A DNA stretch of 64,000 nt. Source: Bauldia sp965232525. Its GTDB lineage: Bacteria; Pseudomonadota; Alphaproteobacteria; Rhizobiales; Kaistiaceae. This document shows positions 51,142-60,488 of this stretch, one piece after another (position 1 is the first letter of the stretch; each line of letters starts with the position of its first letter). Under the pieces are notes generated by a model. The model was given only the letters and a program-made list of their open reading frames with translations. It had not been told where the DNA came from and ran no database searches. The position numbers and the translations under genes are program-made. Location: assembly GCF_965232525.1 (NCBI RefSeq), contig NZ_OZ246980.1, forward strand, positions 4,030,001 to 4,094,000, read 5' to 3'.

Positions 51142-51738
51142 ATGCCCAAAATCGTCGACCGCGAAGAGATGCAGGACGGAATCCTCGATGCCGCCATGAT
51201 CGTATTCACCGAGCGCGGCTACCACGCCGCGACGATCGCCGATGTCGCCGAGGCCGCGGGCTTGGGTAAAGGCACGCTTTATCTCTACTTCGATAACAAA
51301 GAGGCCATGACCGAAGCGATGGTCGAGCGACACTTCGCAGGGTTGGAGGCGCGCTTCATGGCCACCGCTCTGCCAGAGGATTTGAAAGCCTTCATCGCCT
51401 GGCTCGATCAAACGATGAACGTGCAGGAAGACCACGCGAAGTTCGTCCGTATGTTCTTTGAGATTTTCGGACCCAGCTTCGCCTCGGAGAGCTTTTCAGC
51501 GGTGGTGTCGGCCTTCTTCGAGAAGCTCGGCACCCATTACGCGCGGGCCCTCGCGCATCTGCAGAAAGCGGGCGCGGTCCGCTCGGATGTCGATCCCAGA
51601 CTTCTGGGACGATCGCTCGCGAGCGTCGTCGACGGGATGATCCTCCATCGCGGCCTATTCGGACTATCCAGGCAACGGTACGCCCGGATGCGGCGGGAAA
51701 CCCTGGACGTGATCGCGAAGGGTATCACGACCGACTGA
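51142..51738 (+). CDS. TetR/AcrR-family regulator
   Basis: This encodes 198 residues from the ATG at 51142 with CAGGAG upstream. The N-terminal helix-turn-helix (GYHAATIADVAEAAGLGKGT followed by LYLYFDNKEAM) is typical. The C-terminal ligand domain is helical. Two palindromes of 20 bases lie between this gene and the divergent CPBP gene, suggesting autoregulation. An esterase gene starts 170 bases downstream and may also be controlled. Confidence 0.88.
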   Translation: MPKIVDREEMQDGILDAAMIVFTERGYHAATIADVAEAAGLGKGTLYLYFDNKEAMTEAMVERHFAGLEARFMATALPEDLKAFIAWLDQTMNVQEDHAKFVRMFFEIFGPSFASESFSAVVSAFFEKLGTHYARALAHLQKAGAVRSDVDPRLLGRSLASVVDGMILHRGLFGLSRQRYARMRRETLDVIAKGITTD

Positions 51739-51907
51739 AGTCTCGTAAGCGCCAAGTCGATGCGCCGAGGTGGGCCGGCGCCGTGATGGAGCCATCCGGA
51801 TCGACAGCCGACGAAGTCGGCTTAGCCCCCCAAAAAGCAGGTCTCGAACAACTTTTAGCCCCCCGTCCTTGGCTGAAGGCCTCGGACAGAAACAACGGAG
51901 ATGGACC

Positions 51908-53188
51908 ATGAAGAAAGCCTTGATTCTATCCACGGCACTGGTGGCACTCGCCATGGCCGGACCGGCAACTGCTGCCGACGACGACGATCTCTGGCCGACG
52001 TTTCGTGGCGTCGACCAGCATCGTGTCGATAGCTGGATTCGCCGCGGCGCCACGGCCAAGGACATCGACGACGTGATGGACAGGATCGCCGCCAGTTCTC
52101 CGCCTTATCGCTATGAGAGGATGATCGACACCCAGATCGCCTACGGCCCGGGACACTGGGTCTACGAGTGGTCGGCACAAGCCGACCGTGCGTTGTCGCA
52201 AGCTGAGGTCCTGCGCGAGGCTGAAGAGACCGAACGAGCCCGCGACATGTTCCTGCGTGCGGCCCAGCTCTACAGCCTTGCCAAGGCTGTCTACATTCGC
52301 GACGAAGATTGGCCTTACTACCAGGCGGCTTACGTCAAGGCGATGGAAGCCTACGAGGCGTTCGGCGCCTTGCTGGACACACCGCTTGAGGTGATCGACG
52401 TCCCCTATCGCGGCGAGATCATCCGGGCCTACCTCCATCTGCCGAAGGCCGCCGGCAGTGGTCCGATTCCCCTGGTGATCGGCGCCGGCGGTATCGACGT
52501 GTTCAAGCCCGAGACCTGGCCGGTTGCCAAGCGCGTGATGGACGCCGGTATGGCCTACGTCGTGCTGGACATGCCCGGCATGGGCGAATCCAACGACTTC
52601 CGGAACATGCCCGACCACGAGACGGCGTTCCTTGCCGTGCATGACGCGATCGCGAAGGACGACCGGTTCGATCAGGACCGCATCGCCGTCTATGCGACAA
52701 GCTGGAGCGGCAACGCGGTGGCGCGGCTCGCCGTCCTGCATGGCGACCGCTTTGCCGCGCTGGTCAGCGCGTGTGGTCCGGTCCATGAACCGTTCGACAT
52801 GCCCACCGAAGCCATCCGCGCGGACCCGGGCATTCTGGATCGCTCCGCGACGGCCCACCGGCTTGACGTCTTGGCGGATCGGTTCGGCATCGGCGTACCG
52901 CGGGACGATGCCGCGAACGTCCGGCTGGCCGAGCTATTGCCCGCCTTTTCGTTGGTCAACCAGGACCTCCTCAGTGGTGACATCATCGAGGATGCACCGC
53001 CGCTGCTGGTGATCAATTCCCGCAACGACCCCGTCCTGCCGATCCAGGACATGACCCTGATCGCCAGCGCGGTGCGCAACGGCACGGTCATCTTCACCGG
53101 AGATGGCGGGCATTGCGGCAACCTTGCTCAGATTCACGACTACGCAGTCGAGTTCATCGCCGATCACGTGCACGCGTACGGCAGCTAG
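51908..53188 (+). CDS. Exported alpha/beta hydrolase (FrsA/DUF1100-like esterase)
   Basis: This encodes 426 residues with a signal peptide ending GPATAADD. An N-terminal helical cap covers residues 25-150, followed by an alpha/beta hydrolase core. The serine nucleophile is in YATSWSGNAV (SxSxG variant), the acid in NSRNDPVLP and the histidine in GDGGHCGN. The family cleaves esters, but natural substrates are unknown. GGAGATGG precedes the ATG at 51908. A strong hairpin follows the stop. Confidence 0.84.
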   Translation: MKKALILSTALVALAMAGPATAADDDDLWPTFRGVDQHRVDSWIRRGATAKDIDDVMDRIAASSPPYRYERMIDTQIAYGPGHWVYEWSAQADRALSQAEVLREAEETERARDMFLRAAQLYSLAKAVYIRDEDWPYYQAAYVKAMEAYEAFGALLDTPLEVIDVPYRGEIIRAYLHLPKAAGSGPIPLVIGAGGIDVFKPETWPVAKRVMDAGMAYVVLDMPGMGESNDFRNMPDHETAFLAVHDAIAKDDRFDQDRIAVYATSWSGNAVARLAVLHGDRFAALVSACGPVHEPFDMPTEAIRADPGILDRSATAHRLDVLADRFGIGVPRDDAANVRLAELLPAFSLVNQDLLSGDIIEDAPPLLVINSRNDPVLPIQDMTLIASAVRNGTVIFTGDGGHCGNLAQIHDYAVEFIADHVHAYGS

Positions 53189-53198
53189 ATTGCGTCGC

Positions 53199-53243
53199 CA
53201 CCGCAGGCGGATGGCCCCCTGTCTCCGTCCGCCTGCGGTGCTT
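53199..53243 (+). terminator. Strong hairpin after the esterase gene
   Basis: CACCGCAGGCGGA (53199-53211) and TCCGCCTGCGGTG (53228-53240) form a perfect 13-bp stem with a 16-base loop, 10 bases after the stop. CTTTGAAA follows; the T run is short. It may serve both convergent genes. Confidence 0.7.
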
Positions 53244-53309
53244 TGAAACCCTCCGGCAGATCAGGCAAACGATCCGGAACGCAACCGGCGACCGTTGCCG
53301 TGAAACGCT

Positions 53310-54032
53310 TCAGCGCAGCAGCGTCTTCAGCGCGGCAAGCCGATCGCTGAGTTCGACGGCGATGGCGTCGGCGCGGATGCGACCGTCCATCGCAACGATG
53401 ACACCGAGGATGCCGGGCACCCCGGACGCTTCGTTGATCAGCGGCGCGCCGGAAACTCCCGGCGTCGCCTCGCAATCCGTGACGAGGATCGGTCCGTACC
53501 GTGCGACAATCGCGCAGTCGCCTTGTCGCGAGAGCGCCTCGGGCCGGTCCATGCCGTAGGACAGCGTCGTCACCGGATCGCCGAGTGCGGCACAACAATC
53601 CACCTGGATAGGCGCGACAACGTCCGGGGCGATCGGCTCGGCCAGCTCGATCAGTGCAAGATCGGCGGCGATCACCGCCCCGGTGGTCTCGCCGTGTCGG
53701 TAGTCTGGGCTCACGGCGACGCGCGACCCGATGCGATGGGCCGCATAGGCGCCGATCCGATAGCCGGCGAGAAAGTGGATGCGGTCCGCCGCGATCGCAC
53801 GACCCGTCCGCTGGCCGAATAGGCAATGGGCGACGGTGACCACCAGCCGCTCGGAGATCAGCGTGCCGGTGCAGAAGCCCTGCCCGGCCACATTGATCCG
53901 GCCGATCGCCGACCACCGCGCCTGATCATCCTCGGCGACCAGCGCCCGCGCCGAGTCGGTCGCCGCGGACTGGGCGACGGCGCCGGTGGCAAATGACGCC
54001 AGCGCGATGAGGACAACTCCCAGATGGCGCAT
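53310..54032 (-). CDS. Exported trypsin-like serine protease (S1)
   Basis: This encodes 240 residues with a signal peptide ending TGAVAQS. The catalytic triad is visible: His in VVTVAHCLF, Asp in ADLALIELA and Ser in TPGVSGAPL (GxSG rather than the usual GDSGG). Cysteines in GFCTG and AHC match the trypsin disulfide. It should act in the periplasm or outside the cell. It is the last gene on this strand next to the TRAP operon, with 14 bases between the two. Confidence 0.84.
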   Translation of the reverse strand: MRHLGVVLIALASFATGAVAQSAATDSARALVAEDDQARWSAIGRINVAGQGFCTGTLISERLVVTVAHCLFGQRTGRAIAADRIHFLAGYRIGAYAAHRIGSRVAVSPDYRHGETTGAVIAADLALIELAEPIAPDVVAPIQVDCCAALGDPVTTLSYGMDRPEALSRQGDCAIVARYGPILVTDCEATPGVSGAPLINEASGVPGILGVIVAMDGRIRADAIAVELSDRLAALKTLLR

Positions 54033-54046
54033 GGCCTCTCAATGCC

Positions 54047-55456
54047 TCACACATTCAGCAACAGCCCCGGCAGGTAGAGCACGATTCCGGGGAACGCGAT
54101 CAGGCCGGCGATGGTCAGCGCGTCGGCGACAAAGAACGGCGCCGTGCCACGGAACACGTCCTGGACCGAGATGTCCGGTCGCACGCCGGCGACGACGAAG
54201 CAGTTGAGCCCGATCGGCGGGGTGATCAGACAGAGCTCGGCCATCTTGACGACGATGATGCCAAACCAGATTCCGCATCCGGTCGCCGTCATGCCGAAGG
54301 CGGACTCGGCCGCGGTCACATCGAGACCGCCGTTCAGTGCGATTACCGCCGGAAAGACCACCGGCAGCGTCAGCAGCAACATGCCGATCGCGTCCATGAA
54401 CATGCCGAGCACCGCATAGGCGAGCAGGATCAGGACCAGCGTCAGCATCGGGCTCTGGTCGAGCGACGTGATCCACTCCGAGAACGCACCGGGCAGATCG
54501 GCGAACCCGAGGAAGCGGACGTAGATCAGCACGCCCCAGATGATGGCGAAGATCATCACCGCGAGCTTGGCGGTTTCGAGCAGTGTGTCCTTCAGCTGTC
54601 GCCAGCGCATGCCGCGATAGAGCGCCATGACGAACACGACGAAGGCGCCGAGCGCGCCGCCTTCGGCCGGTGTCCCCCAGGCGTCCCCACCAAAGGGGTT
54701 GTAGATAAACAGCACGATGATCACGACCACGAAGGCGATCGGCAAGGCGCCGGGCAACGCCGCGAACCGCTGCCGCCAGGTGAAGCCGCCGACCGCCGGG
54801 CCGAAGTTCGGGATGACAAGCGCCATGCCGATCACCAGTGCGCCATAGATCACCGCCGAGAAGGCGCCGGGCAGAAACCCGGCGAGCAGCAGCGCGCCGA
54901 CATCCTGTTCGACGATGATCGCGTAGATCACCAGGATCGCCGAGGGCGGGATGAGCGAGGCGAGCGTGCCGGCCGCCGCGACCACCCCGGCGGCGAAGCG
55001 CTTGTTGTAGCCGACCTCCAGCATCTGCGGGATGGCGATCCGGGCGAACACCGCCGAGGTCGCGACCGATGCGCCCGACACCGCCGCGAACCCTGCCGTG
55101 GCGAACACCGTCGCCACCGCCAGGCCCCCCGGCAGCCAGCCGACCCAGCGTTTCGCCGCGACGAACAGGGCGCTGGTCAAGCCGGCGTAGTAGGCCAGGA
55201 AGCCAATCAGGATGAAGACCGGGATCAGCGACAGCGCCTGGCTGGAAATCTTCGAGTGCGGTATCTGACCGGCGGTTTTGATCGCGACGTCGAGCGCCCA
55301 GAAGAAGGCGTCCGGCGCGTAGTCCCGTCGCGACCAGAAGATCCAGACGAGACCGACCAGCCCGGCGAGCGCGGCGGCAAACGCCACGCGCATGCCGACG
55401 ACGACAAGGACGATCAGGAAGCCGGTGACGACCAGGCCGATATCGAGCGAACCCAT
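54047..55456 (-). CDS. dctM: TRAP transporter large permease (DctM)
   Basis: This encodes 469 residues from the ATG at 55456, overlapping the dctQ stop (TGATG). A dozen hydrophobic segments and the family stretches IPVFILIGFLAYYAGL and ASLIPPSAILVIYAI are present. It is the proton- or sodium-coupled membrane pump subunit of a tripartite importer for organic acids. A larger frame in front of it is not coding. Confidence 0.9.
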   Translation of the reverse strand: MGSLDIGLVVTGFLIVLVVVGMRVAFAAALAGLVGLVWIFWSRRDYAPDAFFWALDVAIKTAGQIPHSKISSQALSLIPVFILIGFLAYYAGLTSALFVAAKRWVGWLPGGLAVATVFATAGFAAVSGASVATSAVFARIAIPQMLEVGYNKRFAAGVVAAAGTLASLIPPSAILVIYAIIVEQDVGALLLAGFLPGAFSAVIYGALVIGMALVIPNFGPAVGGFTWRQRFAALPGALPIAFVVVIIVLFIYNPFGGDAWGTPAEGGALGAFVVFVMALYRGMRWRQLKDTLLETAKLAVMIFAIIWGVLIYVRFLGFADLPGAFSEWITSLDQSPMLTLVLILLAYAVLGMFMDAIGMLLLTLPVVFPAVIALNGGLDVTAAESAFGMTATGCGIWFGIIVVKMAELCLITPPIGLNCFVVAGVRPDISVQDVFRGTAPFFVADALTIAGLIAFPGIVLYLPGLLLNV

Positions 55457-56100
55457 CAGTCGCGCTCGACCGTGTCGGCGCCCGAGACCGACTCGGCCTC
55501 GTGCTCGGCGACGGCAGCCGGGTCCTCCGGCCGCGGCACGGCGACCGGGCGCTCGGCGTCGGTGATGAACGCCTGCGCATACCCCCAGAGCTGAATCGCC
55601 AGACGTAGGCTGAGCACGGCGAAGCAGACAGGCGCCAACAGCTTGGTCGGCCACAGCGGCAGGCGGATATCGACGCTGGAGTCGCGGCTCCACAACGGCG
55701 CTGCCCAGTCGAACGACCGGTCGAAATGCGCCCAGGTGCCCCAGGTGAGCGCGAGGCAGAGCAACAGCATGAGCAGAACGGTGACGGTTTCGAAGCCCCA
55801 CAGTGCCCGACCGCGGAGCATTCGAATGACGATGTCCATGCGGATGTGGGCGCCGAGCCTCTGGCAGTAAGCGAGGCCGAGAAACGCGATCAGCGGCATC
55901 GCCTGTTCAATCCAGTCGACATAGCCGCGCAGTGGCGAATTGAAGAAGTTGCGTCCGCCGACACTGACCACCGCGAACAGCATCAGGGAGAAGACGGCGA
56001 GACCGCTCAACAGCGCCAGAAAGCTCTCCAGCCGGAACAGCGAGCGATCGATCCGGCTGAGGGTCGAGCCGTCCTCGAGGATCGTTGCCGAGGTGGACAT
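55456..56100 (-). CDS. dctQ: TRAP transporter small permease (DctQ)
   Basis: This encodes 214 residues with four predicted helices and the family pattern RNFFNSPLRGYVDWIEQAMP, then LGLAYCQRLGAHIRMDI. It is longer than the typical 160-180 residues because of an acidic, charged C-terminal tail (VPRPEDPAAVAEHEAE). It lies between dctP (76 bases upstream) and dctM (1-base overlap). Confidence 0.86.
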   Translation of the reverse strand: MSTSATILEDGSTLSRIDRSLFRLESFLALLSGLAVFSLMLFAVVSVGGRNFFNSPLRGYVDWIEQAMPLIAFLGLAYCQRLGAHIRMDIVIRMLRGRALWGFETVTVLLMLLLCLALTWGTWAHFDRSFDWAAPLWSRDSSVDIRLPLWPTKLLAPVCFAVLSLRLAIQLWGYAQAFITDAERPVAVPRPEDPAAVAEHEAESVSGADTVERD

Positions 56101-56175
56101 GGGCGCTACGCCGACACCCGGACCCGGGATCTCGTATGGATCAACGGGCCCGGATGCGGTGCGTCGCCTGACCGG

Positions 56176-57183
56176 CTAGTTGCCAATCGTCTCGATCACC
56201 AGATCGTAGAGTTCCTGCGCCGGCAATCCCCGAGCGTTGTTTTCGGTGATCCACTCCTCCGCCGCCGGACCGGCCACGGTATCGCGGAACGCCGTCAGCG
56301 CACTTTCGTCGAAGGTGATGCTTTCGATCCCCTTTTCGTCGAGCGTCGGTTGCCATGCCGACATGGTGGCGCCGTTGTAGTAGTCGACGTAGTGCTGCAG
56401 CGCTTCGTCAACGGAGCTGACCAACGCCTCGCGATGTTCGTCCGACAACGCGTTCAGCGCATCGGTGTTGACGACGACCGGGCAGTTGACGGTCCCCGGG
56501 TTGAGGTTGGTCGTCCACCAGTCCGCGTTTTCGACCGTGCCGAAGGACATGTGCGCGTGCGGCGCGAACGACACCGCCTTGATCACACCGCTGTCCAGCG
56601 CCTGGCGTACTTCGGTGGCCGACATCGACGTCGGCACCGCGCCGATGGCTTCCATCGCTTTGCCGATACCGCCGGTCGCCCGCACGTTCAGGCCCTCGAA
56701 ATCCTCGAGCGTCGCCGGCGGCTCGCCGACACCGATGATGTTGTACTGAGGCAGCGGCGACGGCATCAGCAGCGTCGCGTTCCAGCGGCCAAGATCGTCC
56801 TGGGCCGCCGGATGCTGGTAGATGGCCATCGATACCTCGACTTCCTTTTCCAAGGAGTCGACGCCGAGGAACGGCAGTTCAAGAACGGTGATCGATGGGT
56901 TCTTGTCGGCGTGATAGCCGGCGCAGAACTGCGCCATCTCGAAAGCCCCGATCGAGATGCCGTCGAGGTTCTCACGGTTGTTCGACAAGCCGCCATAGGA
57001 GATGTTGAGCGTGAAGTCTCCACCCGTCTTCTCCGCGACCAGTTCCGCGAGCTTCTCCACATGCTCTGTGAAAGCCCGGCGTTTGCCCCACAGCGACACG
57101 TTCCATTCGGCGGCGAAGGCCTCGACCCCGACTGACAGCGTGAAGGCGGAACAAAGGATCGTTACACAAACGGTTTTCTTCAT
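56176..57183 (-). CDS. dctP: TRAP transporter periplasmic receptor (DctP)
   Basis: This encodes 335 residues from the ATG at 57183 with CAGGAG upstream. A signal peptide ends EAFAAEW. The DctP fold is marked by LNVRATGGIGKAMEAIGAVP, where the arginine binds the substrate carboxylate. The C-terminal half is helical. The ligand is a carboxylate, not further defined. It is the first gene of dctPQM. Confidence 0.87.
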   Translation of the reverse strand: MKKTVCVTILCSAFTLSVGVEAFAAEWNVSLWGKRRAFTEHVEKLAELVAEKTGGDFTLNISYGGLSNNRENLDGISIGAFEMAQFCAGYHADKNPSITVLELPFLGVDSLEKEVEVSMAIYQHPAAQDDLGRWNATLLMPSPLPQYNIIGVGEPPATLEDFEGLNVRATGGIGKAMEAIGAVPTSMSATEVRQALDSGVIKAVSFAPHAHMSFGTVENADWWTTNLNPGTVNCPVVVNTDALNALSDEHREALVSSVDEALQHYVDYYNGATMSAWQPTLDEKGIESITFDESALTAFRDTVAGPAAEEWITENNARGLPAQELYDLVIETIGN

Positions 57184-57448
57184 GGCGTTCTCCTGCTGAG
57201 CCGTTCCCTTTGGCGTCCCGGCTAAACAATAACGTGAGAGCGGCGGCACTTACCATACCGCCGTTTCCTGAGAATTTGCTTCGTTCCCGGTTGACGAGCA
57301 GTGGCGATGAAAGCAAGCAAGGGGTCACGCCGTTCGCCGGGCGCGATGAAGCAGCCGGTGAGACGAAGGCTAAAAATGACGCGGCCGTTTGGCCGGCAAC
57401 CAACGATCACTCCCGGTCTGGCAAGCACCGCAATCACAGCAGCACAAG

Positions 57449-58252
57449 ATGTTCCTCTACACCACCTACGAAAACGATCTGTCCGACCCGAAATATACCC
57501 AGGAGGCGCTTCTTTCCGCGTATTCGCTTCGCCGTCACACCTCAGCGGACATAACGCTGATCACCAACGCCTACGAGTTCGTCGCCGGATTTCAGGACGA
57601 GGATTGGTTTCCATTATCCCATGTTCTACCGTGCGACATTGTGGTTCAGCCCAAAGAACTGAAAGTCCGGTCGCTCAGCATGCGCGCCGGGCGAAACACG
57701 ATTTATCTCGACACCGATACCATCATCATGGGCGACATCAGCCGTGTCTTCGCGTTTAGCAACTTTCAGTTCGCTGCGGTACTTTCCCCGGGTCGGGCCA
57801 ACATCACCACAATGAATCGAGCCGTGAAAGCGGAGAAAGCCCGACGATACCAGTTCAACTCTGGCGTCATGTTCATCCGGTCAGGTTTTTGCGGCAAGCT
57901 CGGCAGGAAATGGGCTCGCCAATATCAGAAGGAGCTCGAGAAAAACGGCCCCGACGCTCTCGACCAACCACCGCTACACTGGGCGCTTCGAGCCCTGAAG
58001 CCGCGTATGCTGACGTTGCCGAATAACTACAACTTCAGGTCACATACGGCGGGCTTCATCAGCGGCGCGTGCTTTGTTTATCACGGCCATTTCTTCAACA
58101 GTGCCCGCGCGTTATTCACAAACGGATTCAGCCGCGAAGCTGCGGACGCCCTCCTGGCGCGGTTCGAAACCATCAACAGCTCGCTCAAAAACCGGGTCAT
58201 CCTGCCGATCGAGCCGCCGCAAGACAGCTTCGAGCACGACATACCCAATTGA
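57449..58252 (+). CDS. Glycosyltransferase family 8-like protein
   Basis: This encodes 267 residues from the ATG at 57449. The nucleotide-sugar DxD motif is in TIYLDTDTIIMGD near residue 91, preceded by LRRHTSADITLIT and followed by FNSGVMFIRS, which are GT8/GT-A features. FVYHGHFF near the end may give the second metal-binding histidine. There is no signal peptide. It starts the surface-polysaccharide locus and faces the UDP-xylose synthase gene. Confidence 0.78.
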   Translation: MFLYTTYENDLSDPKYTQEALLSAYSLRRHTSADITLITNAYEFVAGFQDEDWFPLSHVLPCDIVVQPKELKVRSLSMRAGRNTIYLDTDTIIMGDISRVFAFSNFQFAAVLSPGRANITTMNRAVKAEKARRYQFNSGVMFIRSGFCGKLGRKWARQYQKELEKNGPDALDQPPLHWALRALKPRMLTLPNNYNFRSHTAGFISGACFVYHGHFFNSARALFTNGFSREAADALLARFETINSSLKNRVILPIEPPQDSFEHDIPN

Positions 58253-58304
58253 GCACGGAGCGATACCTGTCTCCGGCACATGGGAGACGTGTACCGGTTG
58301 TCGG

Positions 58305-59261
58305 TTAAGCCCGAAGCGCCCTGAAATAGTCGATGGTCGAGGCCAGGCCGTCTTCGAGCCCGACACGCGGTTGCCAGTCGAGGCGCTCCTTGGCCAGCCG
58401 GATGTCGGGTTGGCGCTGTCGCGGATCATCCTCCGGGAGCGGCGCGAACTCGATCGACGACGGACTGCCCGCCATCTCGACGATGAGCTTCGCCAGGTCC
58501 GCGATGGTCATCTCGGCCGGATTGCCGAGATTGATCGGGCCGGTCGTTTCGTCCGGCGCCTCCATCAAACGGACGAGGCCATCGATAAGGTCGGAGACGT
58601 AGCAAAACGACCGGGTCTGGCTTCCGTCGCCGTAGATGGTGATCGGACGGCCTTCCAATGCCTGGACCACGAAGTTGGAGACGACTCGGCCGTCATTGGG
58701 GTGCATGCGGGGCCCGTAGGTGTTGAAGATCCGCGCCACCTTGATCGGCAATCCATGCTGCCGGCGGTAGTCGAAGAAGAGGGTTTCGGCGCAGCGCTTG
58801 CCTTCGTCGTAGCAGGATCGTGGCCCGATCGGATTGACCCGCCCGGGATACGATTCGGGCTGCGGATGAACCTCGGGATCGCCGTAAACTTCGCTGGTCG
58901 ATGCCTGAAGTATGCGACAGCGCAGCCGCTTCGCCAGGCCAAGGGTGTTGATCGCGCCCAACACCGACGTCTTGGTCGTCTGCACCGGGTCGAACTGGTA
59001 ATGAACCGGCGATGCCGGGCACGCCAGATTGTAAATCTGGTCAGCCTCCACATGAAGTGGCTGCGAGATATCGTGCCGGATGAACTCGAAACCGGGATGG
59101 TCGCGAAGGTGGGCGATGTTTCGCCGTGAACCTGTAAACATGTTGTCGACGCACATCACGTCGTGGCCGTCATCGAGGAGGCGATCGACCAGATGGGACC
59201 CGAGGAAACCCGCTCCCCCCGTGACCATGATACGCTTCTTGTCTTTGTCGGATGATGGCAT
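58305..59261 (-). CDS. uxs: UDP-glucuronate decarboxylase (UDP-xylose synthase)
   Basis: This encodes 318 residues of the extended SDR family. The NAD site is VTGGAGFLGSHL at residues 13-24, a serine/threonine stretch is QASTSEVYGDPEVHPQPE, the catalytic YDEGK is near residue 150, and RIFNTYGPRMHPNDGRVV is typical of Uxs. The enzyme converts UDP-glucuronate into UDP-xylose, a donor for the neighbouring glycosyltransferases. It is encoded opposite to the rest of the locus. Confidence 0.9.
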   Translation of the reverse strand: MPSSDKDKKRIMVTGGAGFLGSHLVDRLLDDGHDVMCVDNMFTGSRRNIAHLRDHPGFEFIRHDISQPLHVEADQIYNLACPASPVHYQFDPVQTTKTSVLGAINTLGLAKRLRCRILQASTSEVYGDPEVHPQPESYPGRVNPIGPRSCYDEGKRCAETLFFDYRRQHGLPIKVARIFNTYGPRMHPNDGRVVSNFVVQALEGRPITIYGDGSQTRSFCYVSDLIDGLVRLMEAPDETTGPINLGNPAEMTIADLAKLIVEMAGSPSSIEFAPLPEDDPRQRQPDIRLAKERLDWQPRVGLEDGLASTIDYFRALRA

Positions 59262-59570
59262 GAACCCAAGGCTCCGGTTTAGGAACGGCCCGGCCTCTTA
59301 TCACCCCTTGGCAACGACGCACAGCCGGCCGTCCTCGCCGGCTGACGCGGTCTCAGCCGGCCGAACGGGCCGCTTGGCCCGCCGACTTGACCGTTATTGT
59401 TGAGGTGCTTAACACCTTACGTCGAAAGGCGGTCAGTAGGCGCGATACGCGACGCCTCGGGACGGCCGGGGCCCGCCGGGCGGGTCCAGTAGCAGTCCCC
59501 CGGGGTTCACGATAATTTGGGACTCGCAGTAATAAGCAGCCCACCAGCCCGCTCCGGCAGGAAACGCCCC
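59262..59570. other. Divergent promoter region of the polysaccharide locus
   Basis: About 310 bases. TTGACC at 59387-59392 and TAACAC at 59410-59415 are 17 bases apart and could be a sigma70 promoter reading toward the sulfotransferase. The rest is GC-rich without a recognisable gene. Confidence 0.4.
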
Positions 59571-60413
59571 ATGGACAATCGACCGGCACCGATCGAGAGA
59601 CGCAGCTCGCGCCAAATCGCACGCCGAAAGAGGGATGCAACCCTCACGGAGACGATGTTCGATCCGGCGCTCGATTGGCCTGAGACACAGACGAAAAAGC
59701 GCTATGTCGTCCTCTCGGCGCCGAGGACCGGGAGCACGATGCTGTGCAGCGCCCTGACCGCGTCCAAACGCGCTGGCGTCCCGATGGAGTATCTGAACCC
59801 CAGACGCATCGAACTCTATCGCCAACTGAACGGGCCGGTGTCGCTGGATCGGATCTGGAACGACTTCTTATCCCGGCGAACGACGCCGAATGGATGTTTC
59901 GGCCTCAAGCTACACGCCGGCCAGTATCGAGCGGCATTCTCCCAGTCGAACGCGTTGGGACGTGGCCTCGACTTTCTCAATTCTTTCGATCGATCGATCC
60001 TGTGCTCACGCAGGGACAAGGTCGGTCAGGCCATTTCCAACATCCTCGCCAGGGAGCGGGGCCAATGGACCGTCGCGGCATCCGACTCCGTGAGGTTCGA
60101 CAGCCGCGAGTTCCGGGCCGACGACTATGATCGGATCGAGCGGGAAATAAGATCGCTCGAAAAAACCGAGAGATTCTGGAGAAAGAAGAGCAAGAAACTC
60201 AATCATCAGACACTCGAGATCGAATACGAAGATCTCGCAAAATCGCCCGAAGACACCATCATGAATGTCTTCGATTTCCTGGGCGTCGACGTTTCCGACG
60301 ACGAGCTGCCATTGCCGACAACACAAAAACTTCCCGATGCGGCGAACCGGAATATGCGGGACGGCTATTATTCAATGCTGAAAAGCCGCGGCAGCCAGGC
60401 CATGACCCGATAA
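59571..60413 (+). CDS. Stf0-family sulfotransferase
   Basis: This encodes 280 residues from the ATG at 59571 with AGGAAA upstream; an ATG at 59655 would drop a basic leader. The PAPS 5'-phosphosulfate loop SAPRTGSTMLCSAL begins near residue 48 and the 3'-phosphate site probably lies in ILCSRRDKVGQAIS. NGCFGLKLHAGQY and LEIEYEDLAKSPE are Stf0 features. It transfers sulfate to a sugar hydroxyl. It neighbours Uxs and glycosyltransferases, so the surface glycan is probably sulfated. Confidence 0.87.
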   Translation: MDNRPAPIERRSSRQIARRKRDATLTETMFDPALDWPETQTKKRYVVLSAPRTGSTMLCSALTASKRAGVPMEYLNPRRIELYRQLNGPVSLDRIWNDFLSRRTTPNGCFGLKLHAGQYRAAFSQSNALGRGLDFLNSFDRSILCSRRDKVGQAISNILARERGQWTVAASDSVRFDSREFRADDYDRIEREIRSLEKTERFWRKKSKKLNHQTLEIEYEDLAKSPEDTIMNVFDFLGVDVSDDELPLPTTQKLPDAANRNMRDGYYSMLKSRGSQAMTR

Positions 60414-60488
60414 TGACTAAAATCACTTCAGCGATCATATCGCCCGGGTTCGATCTCCATCAGTGTTCATATGCCGTCGAGTTAACGA

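Noticed and set aside
54039..55580. 513-codon frame overlapping dctM
   Set aside because: Arginine-rich shadow in another frame of the same strand; dctM has all the family features.
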